From contig NW_026516720.1 in assembly GCF_025766255.1 (NCBI RefSeq), forward strand, positions 220,530-284,529: a stretch of DNA of 64,000 bases, written 5' to 3'. The position numbers were made by a program, and so were the translations under genes. This DNA comes from Zychaea mexicana (lineage: Eukaryota; Mucoromycota; Mucoromycetes; Mucorales; Lichtheimiaceae). The notes below the pieces were generated by a model. That model was not told the origin of the DNA and did no database searches. It was given only the letters and a program-made list of their open reading frames with translations. Below are positions 1-9,193 of the stretch, one piece after another (position 1 is the stretch's first letter; every line of letters starts with the position of its first letter).

Positions 1-1702
1 TCTACATGTAGTATTATGGTTGCTTTCTGGATCGGTTATGGTTGTGCTTAGTGAGTTCTTGCGATAATTTCTAGCGTCTTACCTTTTTTAAAAAAAGTGC
101 CTTGACTATTACTGACTCTACTGTACAAATAGTATTCCAAGCGATGCATCATGGCGTGTTCCCTTGGGTATCCAATTGGCTCCAAGTGTCGTTCTGTAAG
201 CAAGATCATTGATATTTTTTGAGACTTCGATGATGCAAAGAAACGCTGTGATGGTGTATTCAATTAGCGCTAATAATGTGCGTCATTAGCTTCTTCGGCT
301 GCTTCATCCTGCCTTATTCTCCACGTTGGCTTGCCAGTAAAGGTCGGTACGATGAGGCTCTCGAAACGCTCGCAAAGCTTCATGCCGATGGCGATGCCAA
401 TAATCCATACGTGCGCCAGGAATTCGACGAAATCATGGAACAAGTTCGCTTTGAAGAAAAACATGCGATGAGATCGTATCGAGAAGTGTTCCGCTCAAAG
501 TCCACGCGTAAGCGTGTCTTTTTGGCTATGGGCATCCAGGGTATGCAGCAGGTATGTAGGACATACTCGTACACTGAAGACCATTCATATTTGCTCTTTG
601 TTTTGACAAAATTCTGGTATTTGTGGTTTTTGTTATTAGTGGATCGGCATCAATGCAGTGTTGTACTACGCGCCTTTCATTTTCCAGTCAGCTGGTATGA
701 CCGGTACATTGCCTTCCCTGCTCGCAACTGGCGTCAACGGCATTGTATGTGTAATCTTTACAGTTCCTGCTCTGCTTTATATCGATAAGTTGGGCCGTCG
801 CAAGACCATCTTGGGTGGCAGTATTGGCATGGGAACGTCGATGCTTATTGCTGGTTCTCTCCTTAGAGGTATGAACAAGAGATAAGATAAAAAGTAATAA
901 TAAGTTTTAAAGGTGGGCTATGCTAAATCATTTGATTCGTTTTGTTCTTCTGTATAGCTCATCCATACGTGGAAGGCGGCGACAACAATACCCAAGCACA
1001 ATATGGTGCTGTAGCCATGATGTTTATCTTTAGTGCATCCTTCTCGACGTCTTGGGGGTAGGTTATCATCATCTATTTTTCTCTAGCACCTGATACTGTG
1101 GACATAGTGAAGCTCATTGACTCATTTACTTGACAATTTAGTCCCTGTGGATGGATTTATCCAGCAGAAATTTTCCCTAATCGCGCTCGTGCAAAGGGTA
1201 CTTCACGTACGTATTGAGGCACTTCATTCTCTTTTGAATGACACATACTGTATGCTGAGTAGCAAGACTAAAAAAAGCTGACCTTGAAACCATTAGTTGC
1301 CACTGCTACCAACTATCTTATGAACTTTGTTATTGGCGAGATTACCCCTATCATGTTGGATCGTATTTCGTATGGCACCTACTTTTTCTTCTTTGCAACC
1401 AACGTTATCTGTGCTTTCATCATTTGGAAATTCTATCCCGGTAAGGAATAACCCAATTTCTCTCTAATGGCCTTGTGTTAAAACATGCAGGATTTTCTAA
1501 TGATAACGTTCTGTGGTGCTTAGAAACCAAGGGCCGTTCGCTCGAAGAGATGGAAATTTTATTCGGAGGTGAAGAAGCTGAAGTCATCAAGGCCGTTGCT
1601 GAACGTAGATACGACGCTAGTGGTGCGATTGTGGCAGAACCAGCCCAAGCAGCCGAGAGCTCTTCATCGCCCGATGAGCAGAAGGAAAAGACACAAGTTT
1701 AA
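1..1702 (+). CDS. MFS sugar (hexose) transporter, 5' partial
   Basis: Plasma-membrane sugar/H+ symporter of the major facilitator superfamily; the window opens inside the fourth membrane helix. My model has eight exons: 1-50, 133-195, 290-551, 640-868, 958-1057, 1142-1206, 1297-1440 and 1524-1702. All junctions are GT..AG and in phase, giving 363 visible residues to the TAA. Family signatures appear in order: PYSPRWL at the start of the central loop, QQWIGINAVLYYAPFIF in TM7, DKLGRRKT after TM8, PAEIFPNRARAKG after TM10, and ETKGRSLEEME after TM12. The tail is acidic and Ser-rich. It resembles fungal hexose/quinate-type transporters; substrate cannot be told from sequence. About the first third of the protein lies outside the window. 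Confidence 0.93.
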
Positions 1703-2043
1703 CCTTCCATATGCAGAGATCGATGCAATATTCTCAACTCTTATAATGTAATCTCTTAACTAACACATCCCTTCCCTCCTATAAGTAGCTTAAAGCTCTC
1801 TAATAGTCTCAGAAAAAACAGTTGCGAGGTCTTACAATTGCATGGTTTTTTGTTATTTCGTGAGGTTATTGGTGAGATGGAATGGAGAAATAAGTACAGG
1901 TGGGATATTTCAAGAATGGGAGGAGATGATGTGAGAATTGAAGTAGGGAAAACGTGTAAGTGAGAAGAGGAGGAGGTCAATAAGAAGGTTGGGGTATTTT
2001 TGTGCTTTTCTTTTCTTCCCAGAATGAATTTTTTTTTTCCTAA

Positions 2044-2928
2044 TTACATGACAACGCACTTATCCTGCTTTTTCTTATGCTTTTGATTTGTGGCACGGAC
2101 TGCTGCAGCAAAGACATCCTCGACCGCATCACCCGATTTGGCAGAGCATTCAATATAGTCGGCTGCACCAATCTTCTGGCTCATGTTCAGTCCTTGTTCA
2201 TAGCTGATCGGTGCCAAGGATGACCTAGCAAGTTGTTGGACCGTACGACTGTCTTCGCGCAAATCCTTTTTGCACGCAACCAATAAGTAAGGCACCCCAG
2301 GACAGTGTTGCAATACTTCTGGCAGCCACTATAACCACGGTTGGGATATTAGTAATTAAAAGCAAAGGAGTAATACTCAAAGAGCACCAACCTTTTCTGT
2401 GATATTTTCCAAAGAGTCAGGCAAATCAATAGCAAAGGTAATCAACAAAACATGTGTGTCTGGGTATGATAGTGGGCGAAGTCGATCATAGTCCTCCTGA
2501 CCTACATGTTACATGATCCTATTACGTTAGAAACAAAGACAGCAAGAGAAACCAACTAGCCAATAATCAATCTTTCTTTTCCTCAAAAGTATTACCTGCA
2601 GTATCATACAAAGCTAGTTCGACATGCTGTCCGTCGACATCAAAATCTTTTACCATGTTATCAAAAACTGTTGGCACATGGCCCTATAAATATAACAAGA
2701 GAAGCACAATGATCAGTTCCTTTGTTTCTCTTTCCCATTTAATTCGACTCATCTTGCCAATAACTCACCTGTGGAAAGTCGCCTTGGGCAAAAACTGTTA
2801 GCAAAGACGTTTTGCCTAATCTGACCTAGTTAGTTTAATGCCTTGCACTAATTTACATTGAGTTTGTATATATTACCGCAAGCGCCATCGCCAACAATGA
2901 CGAGTTTACGTTGTATAACTTTGGACAT
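2044..2928 (-). CDS. Rho-family small GTPase (Rho1/Rho4-like)
   Basis: Membrane-anchored GTP switch for actin, polarity and cell-wall synthesis. Five exons on the minus strand: 2928-2877, 2815-2769, 2683-2596, 2501-2392 and 2328-2044. They give 193 residues, the usual Rho length. The start is the ATG of [20 protein letters not shown], which puts the P-loop (GDGACGKT) at the expected position. Visible motifs are effector loop [24 protein letters not shown] (G3), the Rho-type CKKD (G4, for TKxD) and ECSAKS (G5). The C-terminus is a polybasic KHKKKQ stretch and CAAX box CVVM; a terminal Met predicts farnesylation rather than the geranylgeranylation common in Rho1. The effector segment fits Rho1/Rho4 better than Cdc42 or Rac. 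About 320 bases separate this start from the next gene. Confidence 0.93.
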
Positions 2929-3249
2929 TGACCAACGTCCTCAGGGAAAGGGGAACGACTAGCATGGAAAAACTGCGCTTTGGTATGCGCTCCATTGTGG
3001 CTGGGTGACACAAGGACAATTGCACTATCTTTAGCTTCACTCTCATCCATTTCCTTTAATGAGCAGTTTCCGGTGGTATCTTTTCTTTCAAAATGGTATT
3101 TTTTTATTTGTTAATTTCATATGTGGTAAGAACACCAGGTATTATGTACATAAGATAGAGATGAGCAATATTTTTTTACAAGTTTTGGAACAGAGCATGC
3201 AGTAATAAACCATCGGACAAAAGTGCGAAGTATGAGAAGAGGAATGAGA

Positions 3250-4375
3250 TCAAGACGATACACTGCTGTAAGCAGGAGGATGTTCATACACAGGCGGCGG
3301 TGTGCATGGAGGAGTTATCGAGGTGTGCTCATACTCGGGCAAGTTGAACGCGCCTAGCTTCTCCAGCATGCCCACCCGTCTATCACGGATTTCCACGTCC
3401 GTTTCAAAGGAGATGCTTCTCTGAACTCGACCGGAAGTTATTTCTGGGAAGACTATTGCCATGGAAACCTTGAGCGTGTGCCTGACCACAAACAGCCCGG
3501 GCACATCCATCGAGGGCACCAGCTCGTCTGGCAAACGAAACTCGATCGTATCTCGCCACGGCTCTTTGAGTACGTGGCCAGGCACAGATTGCCGCATTGG
3601 ATCAGCCCGAGAAAGTAAATGCGCGGAGCATTTTTCGCCTCGGCCTTGTTGCCCGTACACACTGCGTCGCTCAACCAAAAACACACACAGTGACAATAGC
3701 CGCACACCAGACATTCTTGGTGCCACCCACATGGTCAGAGGCAGTGATGCTCCCACAGAAAGTGTACTCTTCTCAATCGTTAGGTGGTAATCGAAGAATT
3801 GTGCGTGGTGTCGCCTTGAGTCGATGGATCGGGCCACGTTATCGCCTGTGAGCATGCTGTTCTTGAATGGGAAGCGTGTGAGCCTAATAGGACAATTTCG
3901 ACTGCTCCGGGTAGAGTAGGCGTAGGCAGCTTTGGCTGTAACGTGATAGACGACCTCGATGTTCTTGCTTTCAATCGTATCTGGCAGCCCGCCGAGCAAC
4001 AGGCTCATCTCAAAGGGGCACCTTCGGGACATACCGCCGTTGACAGTCGAAGCGGAGCTGGGGTTCAGTACCAAGTGCCGTTGAATCAGTTGCTTTCGCA
4101 CTATTTGTTATTATAAATAAGTTGCCGTTAAAACTGGGGCGGTTTTCAATATTCTACGCATAGGGTCGGGTATTCGGTTTCTTACCTGAAGGTCGTTTGG
4201 TTGTAAGGTAGCCTTCAAAGCAAACGTGAAGGCTGTGGACACGCTTTTTTGGACTCATGACATCCACGAAGCCTCGAAGCACGGTGGTCGCGTGATTGTT
4301 GTCAGCATCGAGGTCAAGATACAGCGTGTCTTCGAGTAAATGAAGCGACAAAGCAGAGCTATCGGTAAGAAGCAT
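3250..4375 (-). CDS. Alpha-arrestin-like protein with C-terminal PPxY motifs
   Basis: Arrestin-fold adaptor that in fungi recruits the Rsp5/Nedd4 ubiquitin ligase to membrane transporters for endocytosis. Two exons, 4375-4186 and 4100-3250, phase-consistent (GT..AG), give 346 residues. An upstream in-frame ATG at 4423 would add 16 residues. The N-terminal part (LYLDLDADNN.. TTVLRGFVDV.. HSLHVCFEGYLTTKRP) is the arrestin-N beta sandwich; the LNPSSASTVNGG..CPFEMSLLLGGLPDTIES stretch and the later VPGLFVVRHTLKVSM part match arrestin N and C domains. The proline-rich end contains PPPVYEHPPAYSS, two PPxY motifs as expected for WW-domain binding. Which transporter it serves is unknown; the neighbouring hexose transporter may be coincidence. 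Confidence 0.87.
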
Positions 4376-4782
4376 TGGTGCGTGACGTGAAGATATGAAG
4401 GAGAGTACAAGATAGGTACACACTCGAGTTAAAGTAGAGTAGATAAAGTAGAGTAGAGAAGAGAAGAGAGGAAAGGTACGTGGGAGTATTCCCCTTTATG
4501 AATTATTTCGCTGCAGTAAGAATGTGTAACAGTTTACCGGTCCCTGGAGTTGTCCTGGTGTGGGGGTAGGGTTCCCCTTGTTAGAAAACAATTGATGAAT
4601 ATGCCTTCACAGGCAAATTAGCCTGTCAGCAAATATTCTGGTTGGCTGTGTTTAGGTGAATAGTGCCTGTTCGTTCGGAAGTGAACTTGCTGGCTTCCGC
4701 ACATGAGTTTGCATCGGCACGGTTCAGCACAGCATGGCAGATATTCTGGGGTCAAATTAGTATTTGGTTAGCGCGGATCTAT
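4376..4782. other. Divergent intergenic region
   Basis: Lies between the divergent arrestin gene and the small plus-strand gene. Bases 4435-4480 are a purine-rich GTAGA/GAGAA tract, i.e. a CT-rich tract upstream of the arrestin start on its own strand, a common fungal core-promoter feature. No clear TATA box is seen. An open frame runs from 4663 into the next gene but has no ATG before 4783. Confidence 0.4.
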
Positions 4783-5148
4783 ATGGATCATCTACTCTCC
4801 GCCGAACTCACCTCGCGCAATGTGTATAATGTCGATATGAAGCGTCAATTGTAAGTCATTGTGGAAGGCACTGCAACAATGGCTTCAAATTAACTGATTA
4901 CGTTATCGTGGTATTAATAGTAAAGATTGTTTTGGACTCATCTATCTCAAAATTATTAAGAAGCCGCTGCTGTCATCTCGTTATTGTAAGCAGTATAGAG
5001 CTAGTTCGGAATTTTACCCGTGGAGATGAGTTTCTCCTTGCTGCGGATCGCTCATCGTTTTGCAGATCCTCGGAAACGTCAGCACCATGAATTTCTACGC
5101 TTCTTCCGTGGAGTTTGGTTTTTCCCTTCTGCTGCAGCGGCTCACTAG
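4783..5148 (+). CDS. Small three-exon gene, unknown function
   Basis: I do not recognise the product. The model joins 4783-4850, 4921-4985 and 5066-5148 across two good introns (gtaagt..aatag and gtaagc..tgcag). Both junctions keep frame and the stop is TAG, giving 71 residues. The start MDHLLSAELTSRN is the first in-frame ATG, though the open frame continues upstream without one, so a 5' exon could be missing. The protein is basic (KIIKKPLLSSRYYPRKRQHH) with an aromatic tail (FLRFFRGVWFF); no membrane helix or signal peptide is clear. Support is the chance-unlikely phase agreement of two consensus introns. It could still be a fortuitous splice pattern. Confidence 0.42.
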
Positions 5149-5605
5149 TTTAATGACAACTGTCTGTGGCACCATGCAATATCTAGGAACATCATCTTCC
5201 GTGGATCGTGTTCTGCCTAGGCGGCAAGAGAAAGAAAGATCAAAACTTGATGTGGTGATGACGATAGATGTACAGTATATACATAGCTGAATTTGGTGAG
5301 CTGACCTTACGTATCGTTTTAACTTATTGTACATATTTAGTGGGCGTGATCTCTAAATCAGTAGCAAATAGTAGTGCCGCATTTCCTTCCAATAAGTCCT
5401 TACTTTCGTCAAATTCTACAGCTAAAACCGATTATATGCCAGCAGTTAATTAAGCTCGAGCTCAAAGCTGACATATGCTGGCTCAAAGTACAGAGGCTAT
5501 TTGGCGCTATATTCTCAAGGCGAAAGACAATTGAAAGCCAGCATCATTGTGTTAAAAATTCAGGATACGTAGAATCCAGTGGGTAGCATCTTCTTTCAGT
5601 TCACC
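5149..5605. other. Intergenic, no gene seen
   Basis: Short open frames here lack splice support or recognisable content. It presumably holds the promoter of the next plus-strand gene; no clear TATA box is seen within 60 bases of the ATG at 5606. Confidence 0.4.
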
Positions 5606-7497
5606 ATGGCCAGTAAAACCATTCAAAGCAACGTTAATGGTAAGTGTCCTTTTTTTGTCACTATGATTAAGCAACATTGATTGGCAATCTGTAATGTCTA
5701 GCCTCTTTCCTCGATCAGCAAACGGACTTTCGTTTTCTTATAAAACATGAACACCGACTTGCGACAGACACGTTACTTCTGCAAGATTTAGATGGCCAGC
5801 TTGCAAGGGTCGAGCGTGAACGCGCCAATTTACAGCAACTTTTATCTGAGCCACCTACAACCAACCCAATATTGATGGTATGGAAAAACCTCAACACAAA
5901 TCAGAAAGCAAAGTGGATAAATTCGCAATGAACTAATGCAGGAAAGCCGAAGAATGCCAGGAAAATTCTTGTATATATCGATATTCAAACAAGCCGTGTA
6001 ATTGAGGGCAAAGGTTTGATAAGCGGATATGGCATTTACTTTGCCGATGATAGATATCCACCACAGTTTGGCAACTTTGTTAATCCTGTGCGAACGTCCC
6101 GATACGGTACTTTGATGGTAATTATACTTTCCTTTGCTAAAGAAACAGTGATTTTTTCCGTGAACTAATTTGCGCATGTCGTGCAGGCGATGGAGGTTGT
6201 GTTGAGAATGTGCCCTTCAGATCGAGAAATTACCTTTGTCATGGCAGGCAAGAACCTGGTGACGAGTTAAGTACTTCTATTCTTTTTCTGATGGGAAAGT
6301 ACGAGGATGGGACTTGGGTGTCTGTTTATTACAAACATGCTTAAATATAACTCACACGAACTCATCATTCTTTCCGTCCGCATAGTGCTCACGGGCCCAT
6401 CACAGTCCTGGAAAAAACGACCAGATCTAGAACCTTTATTTTCAAAAATTAAGGACGTGCTGCGATCAAGATCCAAGGATGTACAAGTGGTAGGATACAA
6501 TCGGCTCACTCAACTTAAGAAGAAGAACAAATAGAACATTCAAAGAAGCAGAGATGACTAATTTATACTATAACTGATCAGATCAGCGCTAAACCTGACC
6601 AAACCTCTAGATTTGCAAAGTACGCGGCTGAGCTTGCCAAATCTGCTCGAACGATTGGGTAAAATGAAGCCGTTTAAAAATTTGCCGCGATTATTCAATA
6701 ACTAAACTCTTTTAAAATACAGAGAACTGGAGCATGGGATCCGATCTCGAGTGCCTGATATGCCTAAACTAGCAACCAGTGTCCAAAGAGAATCGGAAGT
6801 ACTTATGCCTATTCGAAATTCACTGCCACTGCAACAACAGCAGCAACAACAACAACAACAGGCACCGCCACCACCACCACCACGACCCGCAATGCCGATA
6901 CCACGGGCACGTGCCAGCAATACAGATTCTTGCCAACCATGTGCATCGCATGCAGGTAGCAGTAGTGGAACAAATTCTCTGAATTGCGCCCACTCTGCTC
7001 GGCCGGCTCATGCGTTTCACAGTATGGTTGAATCCTATGCATCATCAAAGGCAGTGCTAAGCGAAGCAAGTGCTAATAGCAGACCTTTGGGTTTGACGCA
7101 TTTGTCAGCTACATCGTTGTCGGCATTGCCGTCCACCAACAACAAAAAGCACCGGACTACTACTCTTGCTACTATGGCTGAAGTAAACTTTATCGAAAGT
7201 CGCTTTCAAGCTACTCGGGGACAGCAACGGCAGAAGCGCAAATTGGATGTGGTTGATCGGTATGAAAATGGCATGGCTGATGGTGGTAGGTCCAGCAAGG
7301 CTAGAAAGGTGAAAAAAGTACGGTTTCTACTGGATGACCACAGCAACGTGGATGGTGATGATGATAGTGGTGATGAAGCGTTTGAGGATGCTCAGGAAAC
7401 AGTTTCTTCGAGTACCGACAGCATCCCAAACCGTACAAGTGTGTCAAGTCGAATCATTAGCTCTGTCACAAAATTTTTCCAAAAGCTGTCAACCTAA
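5606..7497 (+). CDS. RNase H-like fold protein lacking catalytic acids, with polyQ/polyP tail
   Basis: Seven exons: 5606-5639, 5702-5877, 5947-6117, 6187-6265, 6386-6489, 6582-6658 and 6723-7497. All are frame-consistent and give 471 residues. Residues 1-70 are Gln/Arg-rich with coiled-coil character (DLDGQLARVERERANLQQLL). Next is an RNase H1-like order: strand ARKILVYIDIQTSR, hairpin SGYGIYFADDRYPPQF, helix RYGTLMAMEVVLRMCP, strand REITFVMAGKNLV, then a W-containing helix and a final helix RFAKYAAELAKSAR. The first Asp (YID) is kept, but the helix-1 Glu position reads Gly and the strand-4 Asp position reads Ala, so nuclease activity is doubtful. The tail has Q10, P6, a basic RKVKKVRF patch and an acidic VDGDDDSGDEAFED patch, suggesting a nuclear protein. 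The third exon's acceptor (AAAG at 5946) is the weakest junction. Role unknown. Confidence 0.68.
6832..6882 (+). repeat. CAA/CAG (Q10) and CCA (P6) codon repeats
   Basis: Coding microsatellite in the last exon of the RNase H-like gene: ten Gln codons mixed CAA/CAG, then Ala and six Pro codons. Mixed codons argue the tract is maintained as protein rather than a recent expansion. Confidence 0.9.
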
Positions 7498-7758
7498 AGG
7501 AAAACAACTTTATGCACTTGTCTAATCCATCGATTCCTCTATTCTATATTCTCCTAGTATAGTGTACTTCTGTCTATTTGTAACTAGTATTGTAAAATTC
7601 ATTAAAAAAACAAAAATTCGTCAGTGGCCAAGTTTCAAAATGCTAGGGTATAGGATTAGCCTGCGTCCCTTGTAAAAATGTTCGAACTTTCTACGTTCCA
7701 CTAAATTGAATTTCTTTCGCCCTTACTCCACATCTTGCTGTTTCTTCTAGTAATAGGC

Positions 7759-8916
7759 ATGCAATGTGCCCGCACGCTTCAAGAGCCAAACCACCGATCT
7801 TCGGCAATTGCTTTAGATCCTCTCGCTGAGTCTAATTCTGAGGCATCATCCTCTATACAACGACGTAGAAGATCGCTTGCTGCAGAGCACAACGGTTGCA
7901 AAAATGCAATACACGTTGACGTGCCAAAGCGTCATTCCATGGATACCGCACGACTATTGCATTTGCGAGCTCAACAATACCCTAATGTTGTTTATGACGA
8001 TATTAATACAACGAACGACGCTATGTTCACCCATACTGCTGGAAACAATAATAGCCATCGACCGAGCTCCGTCGTACACAATATCGTTGATAGCATTACG
8101 GGACGTCGTCCGAGCAGTAGCCTTCAATTTGTACGGCTTGAGGAAGGCTCAGAGACGCAACAGGTAGAGCGTGATAATGTGTCTCGACGGAGTCTTCGAG
8201 ATAGCCAATTGTTAAACGGGATTACAATGCCGTCCGTGCTCACGGCGGATGATGAAGACGAAGCCTACCGTGAACGATATTATCCGGCATGTGTACAACA
8301 AAGAAATTCTTGCCTGTCAGCCTTCTCATCCGTCCGTCCAGCCACTTTGGCCTCTCGCCCGCCGAGTTACAAAATAAACGACACTGCTGAACAGAACCAA
8401 CAAAGACAACAAGAATGGGAAGCATTGGTGCACCTGCAACAATTGTATCAACGCGAACGAAGGTTGCAAAGCGGTGGTGGATGGTTACAAGCGCTCGTAT
8501 GGAACTCGGGAGAAGAAGAGCGAAACAACCGATTACGGTGGAAAGATGCATTTTCAGCCTGTTTAAATGAGCAGTTTCATGGCTTCCATATGGCATTTTG
8601 GATCGTACTTTTGGCGTTCGTCGGGGCCATCTCCGTATTTTTGCCCGGTATTTCCAGTGCTGCCTTTGCCCTATGGATCCCCCTTGTAGTATATGCAGCA
8701 ATTGCCGTATTCATGGTCCATCATCGACGCCAACGAAGGCGAAAGATACAGCGTCTTGAGTACCAAGTGGCACAGGCTCGTGAACAAAGAATTCGAGAAC
8801 TTATGGCGGCGGTGGAGCTACCTGAAAATCATTACTTTGTTACGGATTATGCAACGAGTAGTCGCCATACCCATCCAGTTACCACGCTGCTGCCGCCTCC
8901 TCCGTCGTATCACTAA
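7759..8916 (+). CDS. Two-TM membrane protein with PPxY motifs, unknown function
   Basis: Single-exon 385-residue protein. The open frame extends eight codons upstream only through a TTG, so the ATG at 7759 (MQCARTLQEPNHRSS) is chosen. The first 270 residues are polar, Ser/Arg-rich and probably disordered. Residues about 277-297 (FWIVLLAFVGAISVFL) and 303-325 (AAFALWIPLVVYAAIAVFMV) are membrane helices with a short loop, followed at once by a HHRRQRRRKIQR cluster. PPxY-type motifs occur mid-protein (RPPSYK) and at the very end (PPPPSYH), so binding to Rsp5 WW domains is a reasonable inference. No known family recognised. A second frame stays open to 9063, perhaps chance or an alternative C-terminus. 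Confidence 0.75.
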   Translation: MQCARTLQEPNHRSSAIALDPLAESNSEASSSIQRRRRSLAAEHNGCKNAIHVDVPKRHSMDTARLLHLRAQQYPNVVYDDINTTNDAMFTHTAGNNNSHRPSSVVHNIVDSITGRRPSSSLQFVRLEEGSETQQVERDNVSRRSLRDSQLLNGITMPSVLTADDEDEAYRERYYPACVQQRNSCLSAFSSVRPATLASRPPSYKINDTAEQNQQRQQEWEALVHLQQLYQRERRLQSGGGWLQALVWNSGEEERNNRLRWKDAFSACLNEQFHGFHMAFWIVLLAFVGAISVFLPGISSAAFALWIPLVVYAAIAVFMVHHRRQRRRKIQRLEYQVAQAREQRIRELMAAVELPENHYFVTDYATSSRHTHPVTTLLPPPPSYH

Positions 8917-9193
8917 TGGCGACACAGAAATGCTTCCATCGAATATAGCTCCACAAGAGCGAGTTGAAGAATATGATTTCAGTGGCCAAGGAGACGAAGA
9001 ATGGCAGAGAGAACATATGGAAGCGATTGCACACAGAAGAGCAACAACAAACGGTTCATGTTGAGCAGCAACAGCCACGCAGCAATAGCAATCAGCGTCT
9101 ATAGACAAAAATTTGCCTGCAAAATTATGCATAAGTGTTTATGTTTATGTTGTAAAATACAAATTATTGTAAATATTATAAATGCTATTGTTT
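8917..9193. other. Convergent intergenic region
   Basis: Between two convergent genes. AT-rich from about 9120 with candidate poly(A) signals for both genes; nothing else seen. Confidence 0.4.

Noticed and set aside
2853..3050. Minus-strand open frame overlapping the first Rho exon, with an earlier ATG at 3050
   Set aside because: It reads the P-loop exon in the wrong frame; the ATG at 2928 gives the correct Rho N-terminus.
3461..3851. Plus-strand open frames opposite the arrestin gene
   Set aside because: They are antisense shadows of a recognisable arrestin coding exon with no domain of their own.
8693..9063. Open frame overlapping the end of the two-TM protein gene
   Set aside because: Mostly antiphase to a long coding frame; its unique tail has no splice link of reasonable length.
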